A stretch of DNA of 64,000 nucleotides. It comes from an uncultured Ectothiorhodospiraceae bacterium. GTDB lineage: Bacteria > Pseudomonadota > Gammaproteobacteria > XJ16 > Halofilaceae. A program made the translations under genes and the position numbers. The stretch spans positions 1 through 64,000 of the forward strand of contig CAJXKK010000004.1 of assembly GCA_913055615.1 (NCBI GenBank), in the 5' to 3' direction. Positions 1-9,328 of this stretch are shown here, in pieces. Below the pieces are notes generated by a model. The model made no database searches and was not told where the DNA came from. It saw nothing but the letters and a program-made list of their open reading frames with translations. Position 1 is the first letter of the stretch. Each line of letters opens with the position of its first letter.

Positions 1-13
1 GCCAAGGGCTGAT

Positions 14-76
14 GGCCAAGGGCCAAGGGCCAAGGGCGAAGGGCGAAGGGCGAAGGGCGAAGGGCGAAGGGCGAAG
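14..76. repeat. Heptamer tandem array, copy 1 of 3
   Basis: About nine tandem copies of a 7 bp unit, first in the form GCCAAGG and then GCGAAGG. Similar arrays occur near 13676-13739 and 60485-60527, each time next to a GTAGGCCGGC-type or TTGCGCGG palindromic element. An open frame reads through it (12-389), but its protein is low-complexity Lys-Gly-Glu-Arg and has no family resemblance, so no gene is called here. Confidence 0.85.
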
Positions 77-227
77 GCTGGAGGTGGGAGGCATATGCGC
101 GTTTTCGACGAAGGCGAACGCGCGCGTTTTGGTGCGTGTGCGCTGTGGCTGGCCCCGGGCTATGAGAGGCCGGCCTTCCCCGGCGTCCGTCACGTCTCGG
201 GCGTGCATCGGCATACGACGCCGGGGA

Positions 228-298
228 ATGCCGGAATTGCGCGGTGACATGCCCTGGGCCGGTATGCACCGCCCTGGACCGCGCAAGGCCGGCCTGCG
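228..298. repeat. REP-like palindromic repeat, copy 1
   Basis: An imperfect hairpin unit about 70 bp long. It opens with CCGGAATTGCGCGGTGACAT and closes with CGCGCAAGGCCGGCCT, so TTGCGCG faces CGCGCAA across a variable centre. Related units lie at 12751-12815 and 13745-13814, with a collapsed palindrome at 60539-60552. The right side of the unit runs up to the left end of the insertion sequence. Confidence 0.7.
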
Positions 299-321
299 GA
301 CGGTCGCTGCGCTGCCTTGCT

Positions 322-1726
322 CAGTCCTTTCCAATTCGGAGATGAGTCTGAACGCGGAGGGTTTTGAGCTTCGGTTCAGGCGACGGTAGTCAGGTTTTCG
401 CTGATGGTACGCAACAGTTCCTGCCGGGCTTTGTTGAGTTGCCGGGCGGCCTGATTGACGCTGATGGCGTAAGCGATTGCATCCGGCTGTTCGAAGGTGA
501 CGCCGGGTTTGAGGTAGCGCTCGGCCCCGGGCGGGGATTTGAGCTTGTCATAGGGTGTCATCAGGTCCTGGTGGCGGTAGCGCCTGCGCACGCGGCCTTT
601 GGCGTCGATGACCTCGCTCGGGAAGTAGCAGGGGCGGTGGTAGTTGAGGTAGGGCGACAGCGCCTGCTGGGTGAACACGTTGACCTCGCCGGCGAAGCGC
701 TGGGGGATGTGGGCGTAGCCGAGGTGTTTGCGCACCACGGCGCCGTTTTTGGACTCGGCCAGGGCGTTGTCGTTGGTCTGTCGGGCGCGGGATTTGGTGA
801 AGTCGTCGATGTGGAGCTTGTCGAGCAGGCGGGCGACGCGGTGGTTGATGTACTCGGAGCCGTTGTCGGCGTGGAAGGCCTGGATGGCGAAGGGGAAGGC
901 CTGGAGCAGGCCCTCGAGCGCGGGGACGAGGAAGTGCTCGCTGATGCGCGCGACGCTGGCGATGAACTGGAACTGGGTGACCTCGTCGACCAGATTGATG
1001 TGATACAGGCCCTTGGCGCCGTCGAGATCGCCCTGGTGGACGGAGTCGACGCGCAGGAAGCCGGGTTCGCCGCCGGGACGGGGTCTGCGGCGTTCGCCGA
1101 TGGCCACCGACACCGGGTGTGTGGCTTCGAAGGGGCCGCGCTGGCGGCTGTAGGTGGTGGTGTGGCGCAGGTTGTAGAGGTGGCCGTTGGAGATCGCCGC
1201 GAGGCGCTCGAAGCGGGCCTCGCCGAACACGAGCCAGGCGCGTTCGCAGAGCTTGCGCGTGGCCGGGCCCGACAGCGTGCCGTGATCGGCGTCGATCGCC
1301 GCCAGCGCGCGGATGTCGGCGCGCGTGTAGTGCTGTGCGAAGGGCCTGGCCGGTGCTCCGCGCCGGTCCCGGACCTCCCCGGTGGAGCGGAACTGCCCGA
1401 TCAGGCGGGTGACCTGCTGGCGCGAGCGCCCGGTGATCCGGCACAGATACCGGATAATCAATCCCTTATCCGCCCTGCCCAGGCGCGTATAGCCGAAATG
1501 GCGAAGCGTGTCGGCGACAAAGGCGTAGCCCGCCTCGCGCTGGTGGACCTCGATATCCAGGGCCTCGCTGCCGTCGAGAAAGGCGCGTACCTGCTCCAGG
1601 GTCTGAAGCCGTCGGGTCTGCAGAGTCACGATCATCCTCCCATGATCCCAACTCCGCCGCCTTGAGACGCATCTGTCGCTGGAAACCCGGCCCTCGTTCA
1701 GACTCACTTGTCGTTGGAAGAGGCTG
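322..1726 (-). mobile_element. Insertion sequence with an rve-type transposase, about 1.4 kb
   Basis: The ends form imperfect inverted repeats. Positions 322-354, and 1695-1726 read on the minus strand, match at about 24 of 33 positions. They share the exact 12-mer TGAGTCTGAACG and the outer CAG..TTCCAA. A diverged third copy of the same unit (CCAGCGACAGATGCGTCTC on the minus strand) lies inside the right end, just upstream of the transposase, as expected for multiple transposase binding sites. The single transposase gene fills the interior. No target-site duplication could be identified, so the outer borders are good to a few bases only. Confidence 0.7.
376..1635 (-). CDS. DDE (rve) transposase of an IS481/ISNCY-like element
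   Basis: A 419-residue transposase. A helix-turn-helix-like N-terminal part comes first (GRSRQQVTRLIGQFRSTG around residues 69-86), followed by an integrase core. The acidic triad is visible as Asp197 (RVDSVHQGD), Asp257 (FHADNGSEY) and Glu294 (ALAESKNG), with 36 residues between the second and third. That spacing is typical of retroviral-type DDE enzymes. GGAGG directly abuts the ATG, so the GTG two codons further in (six bases after GGAGG) is an equally likely start. The open frame extends upstream to 1812, but that part is only the right end of the element. The gene appears intact, so the element could still be mobile. Confidence 0.85.
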   Translation of the reverse strand: MIVTLQTRRLQTLEQVRAFLDGSEALDIEVHQREAGYAFVADTLRHFGYTRLGRADKGLIIRYLCRITGRSRQQVTRLIGQFRSTGEVRDRRGAPARPFAQHYTRADIRALAAIDADHGTLSGPATRKLCERAWLVFGEARFERLAAISNGHLYNLRHTTTYSRQRGPFEATHPVSVAIGERRRPRPGGEPGFLRVDSVHQGDLDGAKGLYHINLVDEVTQFQFIASVARISEHFLVPALEGLLQAFPFAIQAFHADNGSEYINHRVARLLDKLHIDDFTKSRARQTNDNALAESKNGAVVRKHLGYAHIPQRFAGEVNVFTQQALSPYLNYHRPCYFPSEVIDAKGRVRRRYRHQDLMTPYDKLKSPPGAERYLKPGVTFEQPDAIAYAISVNQAARQLNKARQELLRTISENLTTVA

Positions 1727-1824
1727 CGCGCCCGGCTTCCCGGCTCGAGGCCATTCCTTCGCCGGTCGGCGGCCTCCGGGCCTCTGCGTGATACCGCCGT
1801 TGCCCCGCACATGGCATCGCGGCG

Positions 1825-2616
1825 TCACTCCGTCTCCCCCGGACAGCGGACTCCGGCGATATCCGGCACGAGGGCCATCGGTTCGTGCGCCTCGCCCGGC
1901 CGTACGCGGTAGATGCGCGGCGGGGCGCCGGCGCCGGCGAGGTGGGTGAGGGTGAGGTTGTAGCCGTCGCCGGCGTCGAAATGCCACCACGCCATCGGTG
2001 CGCAGCAGCGCGCGGCGCCGTCCAGCCGGAGGTCGGCGGTGCCGTCGCGGATGCCGGTGACGCGGATGCCGGCGAGCGTGCTCCACAGGCTCACCCCGAG
2101 GCCCTTCGTGACCGCCTCCTTCAAGGTCCACAGCTGGAAGAAGCGGTACCGCTGCCGCTCCTCGTCCAGGCCCGCGAGTTCGGCGCGCTCGGCGTCGCCG
2201 AACCAGTGCCGGGCGAGGGCGTCGATGCGGGCGCGGCGATGACGGAACTCGACGTCGACGCCGACGGGCGCGCCACGCGTGATCGCGAGCACCACGCGGT
2301 CATGGCTGTGCGATAGATTGAAGTGCCAGGCGTCGTCGCCGGCGAGCGCGGGCTTGCCCTGGGGGCCGTAGCTGAACTCGACCAGTTCCGGGCGGCAGGC
2401 GAGCCGCTCGGCGAGCTCGAGGCGCAGCAGGGCGCGGGCGACCAGGGCACGATCCCGGGCCCGCTCGTGGCGCAGGCCGTCGATCCGTTCGCGCTCGGGG
2501 TGGGTGAGCAGCTCGCGGCAGGCGGCGGGCTGGACGGCCGGGTCGTCCAGCCGGCAGATCACCAGCGTCGGTGTCATCGCGTGCGGCTCGGCGCCGGGGC
2601 GTGGCGGTGCGGTCAT
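1825..2616 (-). CDS. 4'-phosphopantetheinyl transferase, Sfp type
   Basis: It transfers the phosphopantetheine arm of coenzyme A to a serine of carrier proteins (acyl, peptidyl or aryl). The family signatures are present: FNLSHS at residues 99-104, the magnesium-binding GVDVE with Asp121 and Glu123, and WTLKEAVTK at 163-171. The length (263 residues) fits the two-lobed Sfp/AcpT class rather than the short AcpS class. The first ATG gives a proline-rich lead; the ATG at 2577 ([10 protein letters not shown]) is a possible alternative start, and neither has a clear ribosome site. No carrier protein or synthase gene is nearby, so the partner is unknown. It is transcribed away from guaB. Confidence 0.85.
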   Translation of the reverse strand: MTAPPRPGAEPHAMTPTLVICRLDDPAVQPAACRELLTHPERERIDGLRHERARDRALVARALLRLELAERLACRPELVEFSYGPQGKPALAGDDAWHFNLSHSHDRVVLAITRGAPVGVDVEFRHRRARIDALARHWFGDAERAELAGLDEERQRYRFFQLWTLKEAVTKGLGVSLWSTLAGIRVTGIRDGTADLRLDGAARCCAPMAWWHFDAGDGYNLTLTHLAGAGAPPRIYRVRPGEAHEPMALVPDIAGVRCPGETE

Positions 2617-2712
2617 GTGTTCGCGGTCAGGCCGTGTGCGTGCGGACCATTATCGCCGAGTCGACGGCGGTCGCGCATCGGGCGGCCCGCTCTCGCAGTG
2701 GGCCGGTGGCGA

Positions 2713-2741
2713 TTTACTGCGCCGCCCCGGCATCCTATAAT
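2713..2741 (+). promoter_or_regulatory. Sigma-70 promoter of guaB
   Basis: TTTACT at 2713-2718, a 17 bp spacer, and a perfect TATAAT at 2736-2741. Transcription would start near 2748, giving a leader of about 30 nt to the guaB ATG at 2779. This also excludes the upstream in-frame extension of the guaB frame. Confidence 0.75.
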
Positions 2742-2778
2742 TGTACGCTTAATCGCCGTCCGACCCGAGTCGCCGCCC

Positions 2779-4239
2779 ATGCGGATTATCGAGGAAGCCC
2801 TCACCTTCGACGACGTTCTGCTGCTGCCGGCGCATTCGAACGTCATGCCCCGCGAAGCGGATCTCCGCACCTGGCTGACCCGCGATCTCGCCCTGAACAT
2901 CCCGATGCTCTCCTCGGCCATGGATACGGTCACCGAGGGGCGCCTCGCCATCGCCCTCGCGCAGGAGGGCGGGATCGGCATCGTCCACAAGAACATGACC
3001 ATCGAGCGCCAGGCCGCCGAGGTCCGCCACGTGAAGAAGTTTGAGTCCGGCGTCGTGCAGGACCCGATGACCATCAGCCCGGACACGAGCATCCACGAGG
3101 CGATGGAGCTCACGCACAAGCACGGCTTCTCCGGCCTGCCGGTGGTGGACGGCAATGATCTCGTCGGCATCATCACGCGCCGGGACCTGCGCTTCGAGAC
3201 CCGCCTGGACGAGCCGGTGTCCTCGATCATGACCCCCAGGGAGAAACTGGTCACGGTCGAGGAGGGGGCCGGCAAGGAGGAAGCGGTCGAGCTGCTGCAT
3301 CGCTACCGCATCGAGAAGGTCCTGGTGGTCAACGATCGTTTCGAGATGCGCGGGATGATCACCCTCAAGGACATCCAGAAATCGACGGACAATCCGCACG
3401 CGGCCAAGGACAGCGCCGAGCGCCTGATCGTCGGCGCGGCCGTGAGCACCTCCGCCGGCACCGAGGAGCGCGTCGCCGCGCTCGCCGAGGCGGGCGCGGA
3501 CGTGCTCGTGGTCGATACCGCGCACGGCCATTCCGCGGGCGTGCTGCGCACCGTGCGCTGGATCAAGGACAACTACCCGAACGTGCAGGTCATCGGCGGC
3601 AACATCGCCACGGGCGCCGCGGCCAAGGATCTCGTCGCCTCGGGCGCCGATGCGGTCAAGGTCGGCATCGGGCCGGGCTCGATCTGCACCACGCGCGTCG
3701 TCGCCGGCGTCGGTGTGCCGCAGATCACTGCCATCACCAGCGTGGCCGCCGGCCTCGACGGCACCGGCGTGCCGCTGATCGCCGACGGCGGCATCCGCTT
3801 CTCGGGCGACATGGCCAAGGCGCTGGCGGCCGGTGCCTGGTCGGTGATGATCGGCAGCATGTTCGCCGGCACCGAAGAGGCGCCGGGCGAGGTCGAGCTC
3901 TACCAGGGGCGCTCCTACAAGTCGTACCGCGGCATGGGCTCGATCGCCGCGATGCACCAGGGTTCCGCGGATCGGTATTTCCAGGACGACGAGGATAAAG
4001 CCGACAAGTTCGTGCCGGAGGGTATCGAGGGCCGCGTCCCGTACAAGGGCCCGCTCGGGGCGATTGTCCACCAGATGCTCGGCGGCCTGCGCTCCAGCAT
4101 GGGCTACGTCGGCGCCGGCGATCTCGAGACCATGCGCGAAAAAGCCCAGTTCGTCCGCGTCACCGCCGCCGGCGTCCGCGAAAGCCACGCGCACGACGTC
4201 TCCATCACCAAGGAAGCGCCCAACTACCGCGTCGACTGA
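2779..4239 (+). CDS. guaB: Inosine-5'-monophosphate dehydrogenase
   Basis: It oxidises IMP to XMP with NAD+, the first committed step of GMP synthesis in the cytoplasm. The 486-residue protein has the family's usual length. It begins [15 protein letters not shown], carries a CBS-domain pair at about residues 95-200 inside the barrel, and has the catalytic cysteine loop GPGSICTTR. The flap motif [17 protein letters not shown] appears near residue 415. The start chosen is the ATG just after the clear promoter; the open frame upstream is not transcribed from it. guaA follows after a 360 bp repeat-filled gap instead of directly, so the two probably have separate transcripts. Confidence 0.97.
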   Translation: MRIIEEALTFDDVLLLPAHSNVMPREADLRTWLTRDLALNIPMLSSAMDTVTEGRLAIALAQEGGIGIVHKNMTIERQAAEVRHVKKFESGVVQDPMTISPDTSIHEAMELTHKHGFSGLPVVDGNDLVGIITRRDLRFETRLDEPVSSIMTPREKLVTVEEGAGKEEAVELLHRYRIEKVLVVNDRFEMRGMITLKDIQKSTDNPHAAKDSAERLIVGAAVSTSAGTEERVAALAEAGADVLVVDTAHGHSAGVLRTVRWIKDNYPNVQVIGGNIATGAAAKDLVASGADAVKVGIGPGSICTTRVVAGVGVPQITAITSVAAGLDGTGVPLIADGGIRFSGDMAKALAAGAWSVMIGSMFAGTEEAPGEVELYQGRSYKSYRGMGSIAAMHQGSADRYFQDDEDKADKFVPEGIEGRVPYKGPLGAIVHQMLGGLRSSMGYVGAGDLETMREKAQFVRVTAAGVRESHAHDVSITKEAPNYRVD

Positions 4240-4240
4240 A

Positions 4241-4383
4241 GAACCACAGATGAACACGGATGGACACAGATAAAGGCGATCCAGTTTCGCCGATCCGGCA
4301 TCGCGCGAGTGGATGCCAAATTCACCACAATGGGCTCCGTGACAGGGGTTTTATCTGTGTTCATCTGTGTCCATCTGTGGTTC
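4241..4383. repeat. Inverted repeat element with CACAGATG arms
   Basis: Two 32 bp arms, 4241-4272 and 4352-4383, are inverted and match at 29 of 32 positions; each contains CCACAGATG and GGACACAGAT-type words. They enclose about 79 bp without a gene. The element starts one base after the guaB stop codon and may act as a transcript end or RNA-stabilising stem, which is inference. Confidence 0.8.
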
Positions 4384-4479
4384 AAACAGCTGGGCGATCC
4401 GTTGAAGGCCCATCAGGGAAGGTCCCGAGCCACTGAATTTCTCCGGTAGCTATTCGTGTTTATTGCTCGGCGCATCCTT

Positions 4480-4529
4480 GCGCCTCGCCCCTTCGGGGCT
4501 GGCGCGAAGATTTGCTCCCGACAAATCTT
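4480..4529. promoter_or_regulatory. Double hairpin upstream of guaA
   Basis: Two successive stems. GCGCC..CCCC-TTCG-GGGC..GGCGC lies at 4480-4505 and carries a stable UUCG tetraloop. AAGATTTG-N7-CAAATCTT lies at 4507-4529. A T-rich stretch (GTTTTTTT) begins 25 bp later. They sit 70-120 bp before the guaA start and could be a terminator or leader structure; the sequence does not show which. Apart from this and the inverted repeat, no gene is visible between guaB and guaA. Confidence 0.55.
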
Positions 4530-4599
4530 TCCTGTTCATTAGTGGTTTTTTTACCGCCTGAGCGCCCGTACCCGCCCCTGACCCGGAAGCCTTCGTCCC

Positions 4600-6174
4600 A
4601 TGTCTGATATCCACGACCAGCGCATCCTGATTCTCGATTTCGGTTCGCAGTACACGCAGCTGATCGCGCGGCGGATCCGGGAACTGGGGGTGTATTCGGA
4701 GATCCATCCCTGGGACTGGGATGACGCGAAGCTGCGCGAATTCAATCCGCGCGGCGTGATTCTCTCGGGTGGCCCGGCCTCCGTGGTCGGCGATGAGCCG
4801 CCGAGGGTGCCGGATGCGGTATTCGATCTGGGCGTGCCGGTGCTGGGGATCTGTTACGGCATGCAGGCCATGGCGGCGCAGCTGGGCGGCAGCGTCGAGA
4901 CCGGGCATGAGCGCGAGTTCGGTTACGCCCAGGTCCGGGTGCGCGGGCATTCGCGCCTGCTCACGGACATCGAAGACCATGCGGGTCCGCGCGGTGAGGG
5001 GTTGCTCGACGTCTGGATGAGCCACGGCGATCGGGTGGGGGGGGTGCCGGAGGGTTTCCGCACCATCGCCGAGACGGACAACGCACCGCTGGCCGGCATG
5101 GCCGACGACGAGCGCGCGTTCTATGGCCTGCAGTTCCACCCGGAGGTCACACATACGCCCCAGGGCGGGCGGATCCTCGAGCGCTTTGTGCGCACGATCT
5201 GCGGCTGCGACGGGCTCTGGACCGCCGGTAATATCATCGATGACGCCATCGCGCGCATCCGGGAGCAGGTCGGCGAGGGCGAGGTCATCCTCGGCCTGTC
5301 GGGCGGGGTCGATTCCTCGGTGGTCGCCGCGCTGCTTCACCGCGCCATCGGGGATCAGCTCGCCTGCGTCTTCGTCGACAACGGGCTCCTGCGCCTGGGC
5401 GAGGGCGACAAGGTCATGGCGACCTTCGCGGAGCACTTCGGGATTCGGGTATTCCGCATCGACGCCGAGGACCGTTTCCTCGATCGGCTCAAGGGCGTCG
5501 ACGATCCCGAGGCGAAACGCCGCATCATCGGCAACGAGTTCATCGCCATCTTCGACGAGGAGGCGAAGAAGTTCCGTAACGCGGCGTATCTCGCGCAGGG
5601 CACGATCTACCCGGACGTGGTGGAGTCCGCGGGCACGAACACCGGCAAGGCGCACGTGATCAAGTCGCATCACAATGTCGGCGGTCTGCCCGAACACATG
5701 AACCTGAAACTGGTCGAGCCGCTGCGGGAACTGTTCAAGGACGAGGTCCGGCGCATCGGGGTCGAGCTGGGGCTGCCGGCCGATATGGTGTACCGCCATC
5801 CGTTCCCGGGGCCCGGCCTCGGCGTGCGGATCATGGGCGAGGTCCGCAAGGAGTACGCGGATCTGCTGCGCGGCGCCGACGCGATCTTCATCGAGGAGCT
5901 CGAGCGCCACGGTTTCTATGATCGGGTTTCGCAGGCGTTCGCGGTGTTCCTGCCCGTGAAATCCGTCGGTGTGGTCGGCGACGGTCGCGCCTATGAGTAT
6001 GTCGTGGCGCTGCGCGCGGTGGAGACGGTCGATTTCATGACCGCGCACTGGGCGAACCTGCCGTACGAATTCCTTGACCACGTATCGCGCCGGATTATCA
6101 ACGAGATCGGCGGCATCTCCCGGGTCGTCTACGATATTTCGGGCAAGCCGCCCGCGACGATCGAATGGGAGTGA
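4600..6174 (+). CDS. guaA: GMP synthase (glutamine-hydrolysing)
   Basis: It amidates XMP to GMP with glutamine and ATP. Three domains are visible in order. The first is a class I glutamine amidotransferase with the nucleophile in GICYGMQ (about residue 87) and the His/Glu pair in FHPEVTHT (about 182). The second is an ATP-pyrophosphatase domain with the P-loop GLSGGVDSS (about 231). The third is the C-terminal dimerisation domain ending in [12 protein letters not shown]. The length of 524 is normal. It lies downstream of guaB in the usual order, but the long structured gap suggests separate expression. Confidence 0.97.
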   Translation: MSDIHDQRILILDFGSQYTQLIARRIRELGVYSEIHPWDWDDAKLREFNPRGVILSGGPASVVGDEPPRVPDAVFDLGVPVLGICYGMQAMAAQLGGSVETGHEREFGYAQVRVRGHSRLLTDIEDHAGPRGEGLLDVWMSHGDRVGGVPEGFRTIAETDNAPLAGMADDERAFYGLQFHPEVTHTPQGGRILERFVRTICGCDGLWTAGNIIDDAIARIREQVGEGEVILGLSGGVDSSVVAALLHRAIGDQLACVFVDNGLLRLGEGDKVMATFAEHFGIRVFRIDAEDRFLDRLKGVDDPEAKRRIIGNEFIAIFDEEAKKFRNAAYLAQGTIYPDVVESAGTNTGKAHVIKSHHNVGGLPEHMNLKLVEPLRELFKDEVRRIGVELGLPADMVYRHPFPGPGLGVRIMGEVRKEYADLLRGADAIFIEELERHGFYDRVSQAFAVFLPVKSVGVVGDGRAYEYVVALRAVETVDFMTAHWANLPYEFLDHVSRRIINEIGGISRVVYDISGKPPATIEWE

Positions 6175-6212
6175 TAGCGCTCCCCGCCCGCCCGCCAGCC
6201 CCACCCGGCACT

Positions 6213-6242
6213 CTTGAAAGGTCCACGGATTCCTCCCATATA
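6213..6242 (+). promoter_or_regulatory. Sigma-32 heat-shock promoter of hsp20
   Basis: CTTGAAA at 6213-6219, a 15 bp gap, then CCCATATA at 6235-6242. This matches the known RpoH consensus (CTTGAAA, 11-16 bp, CCCCATNT) very closely. It lies about 90 bp upstream of the small heat-shock gene, which makes the assignment functionally coherent. Confidence 0.8.
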
Positions 6243-6331
6243 TAGTAATGGGCCGCGGCGGAACGCCCTTGTGGCGTCGCGTACGGGGCCTGCTCAATAC
6301 CGTGGACGATTCAAGACGGGAGGTGATCACC

Positions 6332-6907
6332 ATGGTGCGCAGCAACGAAAACGTGAGCCGGATGCCCGAACGGCAGTCGGATCGTGAAATCCCGGTTCGC
6401 GGGGGCGGCCTGTCCTCGCTCCGCAGCGAGATGAATCGGCTGTTCGACCGCGTCGGCGGGCGTGGTATCGCGCCGTCCGGCGGTCGGCGCGGGGACCTTG
6501 CCGCTTTCGACCCGTTCGGTCGCGATCCGTTCGAGCTGCTTGAGAGTGCACTAGCGGAAGGCGGACTCGAGTCCTTCGGTCGCGCGGACCTCAGTGAGAC
6601 GGAGGACGCATACGAACTGCAGGTCGATCTGCCCGGCATGAACAAAGACGATGTCGCGGTGGATTACTCCGACGGCGTCCTTACGATCTCCGGTGAGCGC
6701 CGGGATGAGCGTGAGGACGAGCGCAAGGGGTACTATCTCAGCGAGCGCAGTTACGGTGCGTATCGCCGCAGCTTCCGGGTGCCGGAGAGTGTCGATCACG
6801 ACTCGATCGCGGCCCGGTTCAACGACGGCGTACTGACGGTCAAACTGCCCAAGACCGAGGAGTCCCGCGAAACGTCGCGGCGGATCGATATCAAGGACGA
6901 GAACTGA
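6332..6907 (+). CDS. Hsp20/alpha-crystallin small heat-shock protein
   Basis: An ATP-independent chaperone that holds unfolding proteins in the cytoplasm. The alpha-crystallin domain spans roughly residues 83-190, with YELQVDLPGM near its start and the GVLTVKLPK motif near its end. The N-terminal arm (to about residue 80) is rich in Arg and Gly. The start chosen is the ATG after GGGAGGTGAT at good spacing; an earlier in-frame ATG at 6248 lies too close to the promoter. The 191-residue length is slightly long for the family. It is monocistronic: a sigma-32 promoter precedes it and an intrinsic terminator follows. Confidence 0.92.
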   Translation: MVRSNENVSRMPERQSDREIPVRGGGLSSLRSEMNRLFDRVGGRGIAPSGGRRGDLAAFDPFGRDPFELLESALAEGGLESFGRADLSETEDAYELQVDLPGMNKDDVAVDYSDGVLTISGERRDEREDERKGYYLSERSYGAYRRSFRVPESVDHDSIAARFNDGVLTVKLPKTEESRETSRRIDIKDEN

Positions 6908-6934
6908 TCGGGTCCGCAGCTGACGCGTTTTCGG

Positions 6935-6962
6935 CCCGCCCGGTATTCCGGGCGGGTTTTTT
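6935..6962 (+). terminator. Intrinsic terminator of hsp20
   Basis: A perfect 9 bp stem CCCGCCCGG-TATT-CCGGGCGGG followed by six T, 28 bp after the hsp20 stop codon. Confidence 0.9.
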
Positions 6963-7024
6963 CGTCTCGGGAATCCCGACGGAGCGGTGCGCGCCGGGAG
7001 TTCCTGTGGCAACATGCGCTCGCC

Positions 7025-9328
7025 GTGGCTGCCCGTAAACGTCCCCGTCGTCGCCGTTCCCTGCCCCGCCGTCGTGGCTGGCTGGCGCGCCTGCGCCCAT
7101 GGCTGCTGCTTCTTGTCGGCGTAGGGGTTGCGTTCGGCGCGACCTCGTTCCTTCTCCTCGATATGCGCGTCCGGGCCCAGTTCGGGCAGACCCAGTGGCG
7201 GGTACCGGCGCATGTGTATACCCGGCCGCTGGAGATCCACGACGGCCGCGATATCGGGCGAATGGCCGTCCTGGGGCATCTGCAGGCGGCCGGCTATCGG
7301 CGTAGCGCGGATACCTCGCGCCCGGGCCGCTACCATGTGGATGGCGACACCGTTGAACTCCACACCCGCCCGTTCGCCTGGCCGGACGGCGAGGAATCCG
7401 CGCGGCGCCTTACCGTGCGCTTTGACGGGGACCGGATCACGCGTGTCGATACGGCCCACGGGCGCCCGGCGCTCGCGCGGATCGAACCCGAGCGTATGGG
7501 CAGCGTGTATCCCGGCCGGCGTGAAGACCGGGTGCTGGTCCGGCTTGAGGATACGCCGCCGCTGCTGACCGAGACCCTCATCGCGGTCGAGGATCAGGAT
7601 TTCCACTCCCATGCGGGTGTGCAGCCAACGGCCATCCTGCGGGCGGCGCTGGCGAACCTGCGCGCCGGGCGCACCGTGCAGGGCGGCAGCACGCTGACGC
7701 AGCAGCTGGTCAAGAACTTCTTCCTGTCGAACGAGCAGACCCTGGGGCGCAAATTCACCGAGGCGCTGATGGCGCTGTCGCTGGAATGGCATTACAGCAA
7801 GGACCAGATCCTCGGTGCCTATCTCAATGAGATCTACCTCGGCCAGGACGGCGAGCGCTCAATCCACGGCTTCGGTCTCGGCGCGCGCTTCTGGTTCAAC
7901 CGTCCGCTCGGTGAGCTGGACCTGCCCGGGATCGCGCTGCTGGTCGGCATGGTCAAGGGCCCCTCGTATTACGATCCGCGCGCGCATCCCGAGCGTGCGC
8001 GTCAGCGCCGGAATACGGTGCTGCGCCTGCTGGCCCGGACCGACACCGTTGAGCGCGAGCGCGTCGAGGCGGCCATGGACGCCCCACTCGGGGTAGTCGA
8101 TCGCGACACGGTGCGCCTGCAGACCTATCCCGCGTATCTCGATCTCGTCCGGCGTGAACTCGCGCGCAATTATGATGAGGCCGATCTGCGCGAAGCCGGG
8201 CTGCGGATCTTCACGCATCTCGACCCGGTCGTGCAGCGGGCGGCCGAGCAGGCACTCGAGCAGCGCCTGGACCAGCTCGACGAAGGCGGGGATCGGCTCC
8301 AGGGCGCGGCCGTGGTGGCCGAACACGACAATGGCGCGGTGCGCGCGGTCGTCGGCGATCGCCAGGGCAGCCGTTCGGGCTACAACCGGGCCCTGTCCAC
8401 AAACCGCTCGGTGGGATCGCTCATCAAACCGGCCGTCTACTACACGGCGCTGGAGCAACCGGAGCGCTACACTCTGGTCACACCCCTGCGCGATGAGCCC
8501 GTGCGCGTAGAACGCACCGGCAGCCCGGTGTGGGAACCGAAAAACTACGGCGGCGAGTTCCATGGGAAGGTGCCCCTGATCGACGGGCTCGTACATTCCT
8601 ATAACGCCGCGACCGCGCGGCTGGGCATGGAGCTCGGCCTGCCGGCGGTCGGGCGGACCCTGCAGCGCCTGCGTATCCGCGAGGCGGACTCGCTGGTGCC
8701 GGCGGATCTGCTCGGCTCGACCTCGCTGTCGCCGCTGGAGGTGACGCGCATGTATCAGACCTTCGCGGCCGGCGGTTTCGACACACCGCTGTCCACGATC
8801 GCGGCGGTCCAGGCGGGCAACGGTGAGACGCTCAGCGAGGATTCGATCGATGTGCGTCGGGCGCTGGATCCGGCGCCGACGTATCTGCTGAATACGGCCA
8901 TGGAGCGGGTCACGCGTGAGGGCACGGGCCGTGCACTGCGTCACCTGCTGCCGGGGCGGCGCGTCGCCGGCAAGACCGGCACCACCGACGACCTGCGCGA
9001 TTCGTGGTTCGCCGGTTTCGATGGCCGGCGTGTCGGTGTGGTCTGGGTCGGTCGTGATGACAACCGGCCGGCCGGCCTCACCGGCAGTGCTGGCGCGTTG
9101 CGCGTCTGGGCCGATATGATGGGCGAGTTGTCCGTGGTGCAACGCCGCTCGACGCCACCGCCGGGTATTGTCGAAGTGCCGGTCGATCCCGCTTCCGGAT
9201 ACAGCCTCCCGGATGACTGCGACGAAGCGCTCCGTCTGCCGTTTATCGAGGGCTCGGTACCCGAGCGGGCGCGCCGCTGTGAACCCGGCTCCCTGTGGGA
9301 TGCCGGGCGTTCAAGGAATGCCCGATGA
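7025..9328 (+). CDS. mrcB: Penicillin-binding protein 1B (bifunctional)
   Basis: It polymerises lipid II into glycan strands and cross-links the peptides, anchored in the inner membrane and acting in the periplasm. After a highly basic N-terminus comes one membrane helix (about residues 25-46), then the UB2H-like region, the transglycosylase domain (EDQDFHSHAGV, GGSTLTQQLVKN around 190-240), and the transpeptidase domain. The latter has the nucleophile motif SLIK (about residue 463), SYN (about 526) and KTGTTDD (about 651). The length of 767 fits PBP1B. The start is a GTG; the nearby ATG at 7014 is out of frame. It overlaps the next lipoprotein gene by 4 bp, suggesting translational coupling. 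Confidence 0.94.
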   Translation: MAARKRPRRRRSLPRRRGWLARLRPWLLLLVGVGVAFGATSFLLLDMRVRAQFGQTQWRVPAHVYTRPLEIHDGRDIGRMAVLGHLQAAGYRRSADTSRPGRYHVDGDTVELHTRPFAWPDGEESARRLTVRFDGDRITRVDTAHGRPALARIEPERMGSVYPGRREDRVLVRLEDTPPLLTETLIAVEDQDFHSHAGVQPTAILRAALANLRAGRTVQGGSTLTQQLVKNFFLSNEQTLGRKFTEALMALSLEWHYSKDQILGAYLNEIYLGQDGERSIHGFGLGARFWFNRPLGELDLPGIALLVGMVKGPSYYDPRAHPERARQRRNTVLRLLARTDTVERERVEAAMDAPLGVVDRDTVRLQTYPAYLDLVRRELARNYDEADLREAGLRIFTHLDPVVQRAAEQALEQRLDQLDEGGDRLQGAAVVAEHDNGAVRAVVGDRQGSRSGYNRALSTNRSVGSLIKPAVYYTALEQPERYTLVTPLRDEPVRVERTGSPVWEPKNYGGEFHGKVPLIDGLVHSYNAATARLGMELGLPAVGRTLQRLRIREADSLVPADLLGSTSLSPLEVTRMYQTFAAGGFDTPLSTIAAVQAGNGETLSEDSIDVRRALDPAPTYLLNTAMERVTREGTGRALRHLLPGRRVAGKTGTTDDLRDSWFAGFDGRRVGVVWVGRDDNRPAGLTGSAGALRVWADMMGELSVVQRRSTPPPGIVEVPVDPASGYSLPDDCDEALRLPFIEGSVPERARRCEPGSLWDAGRSRNAR

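Noticed and set aside
12-389. Plus-strand 125-codon frame at the window start
   Set aside because: It reads through the heptamer array and the left end of the insertion sequence and has no family resemblance.
376-1665. Long plus-strand open frames opposite the transposase
   Set aside because: Antisense shadows of a high-GC gene; composition is Gly/Val/Ala-rich without any family motif, while the minus frame has a full DDE triad.
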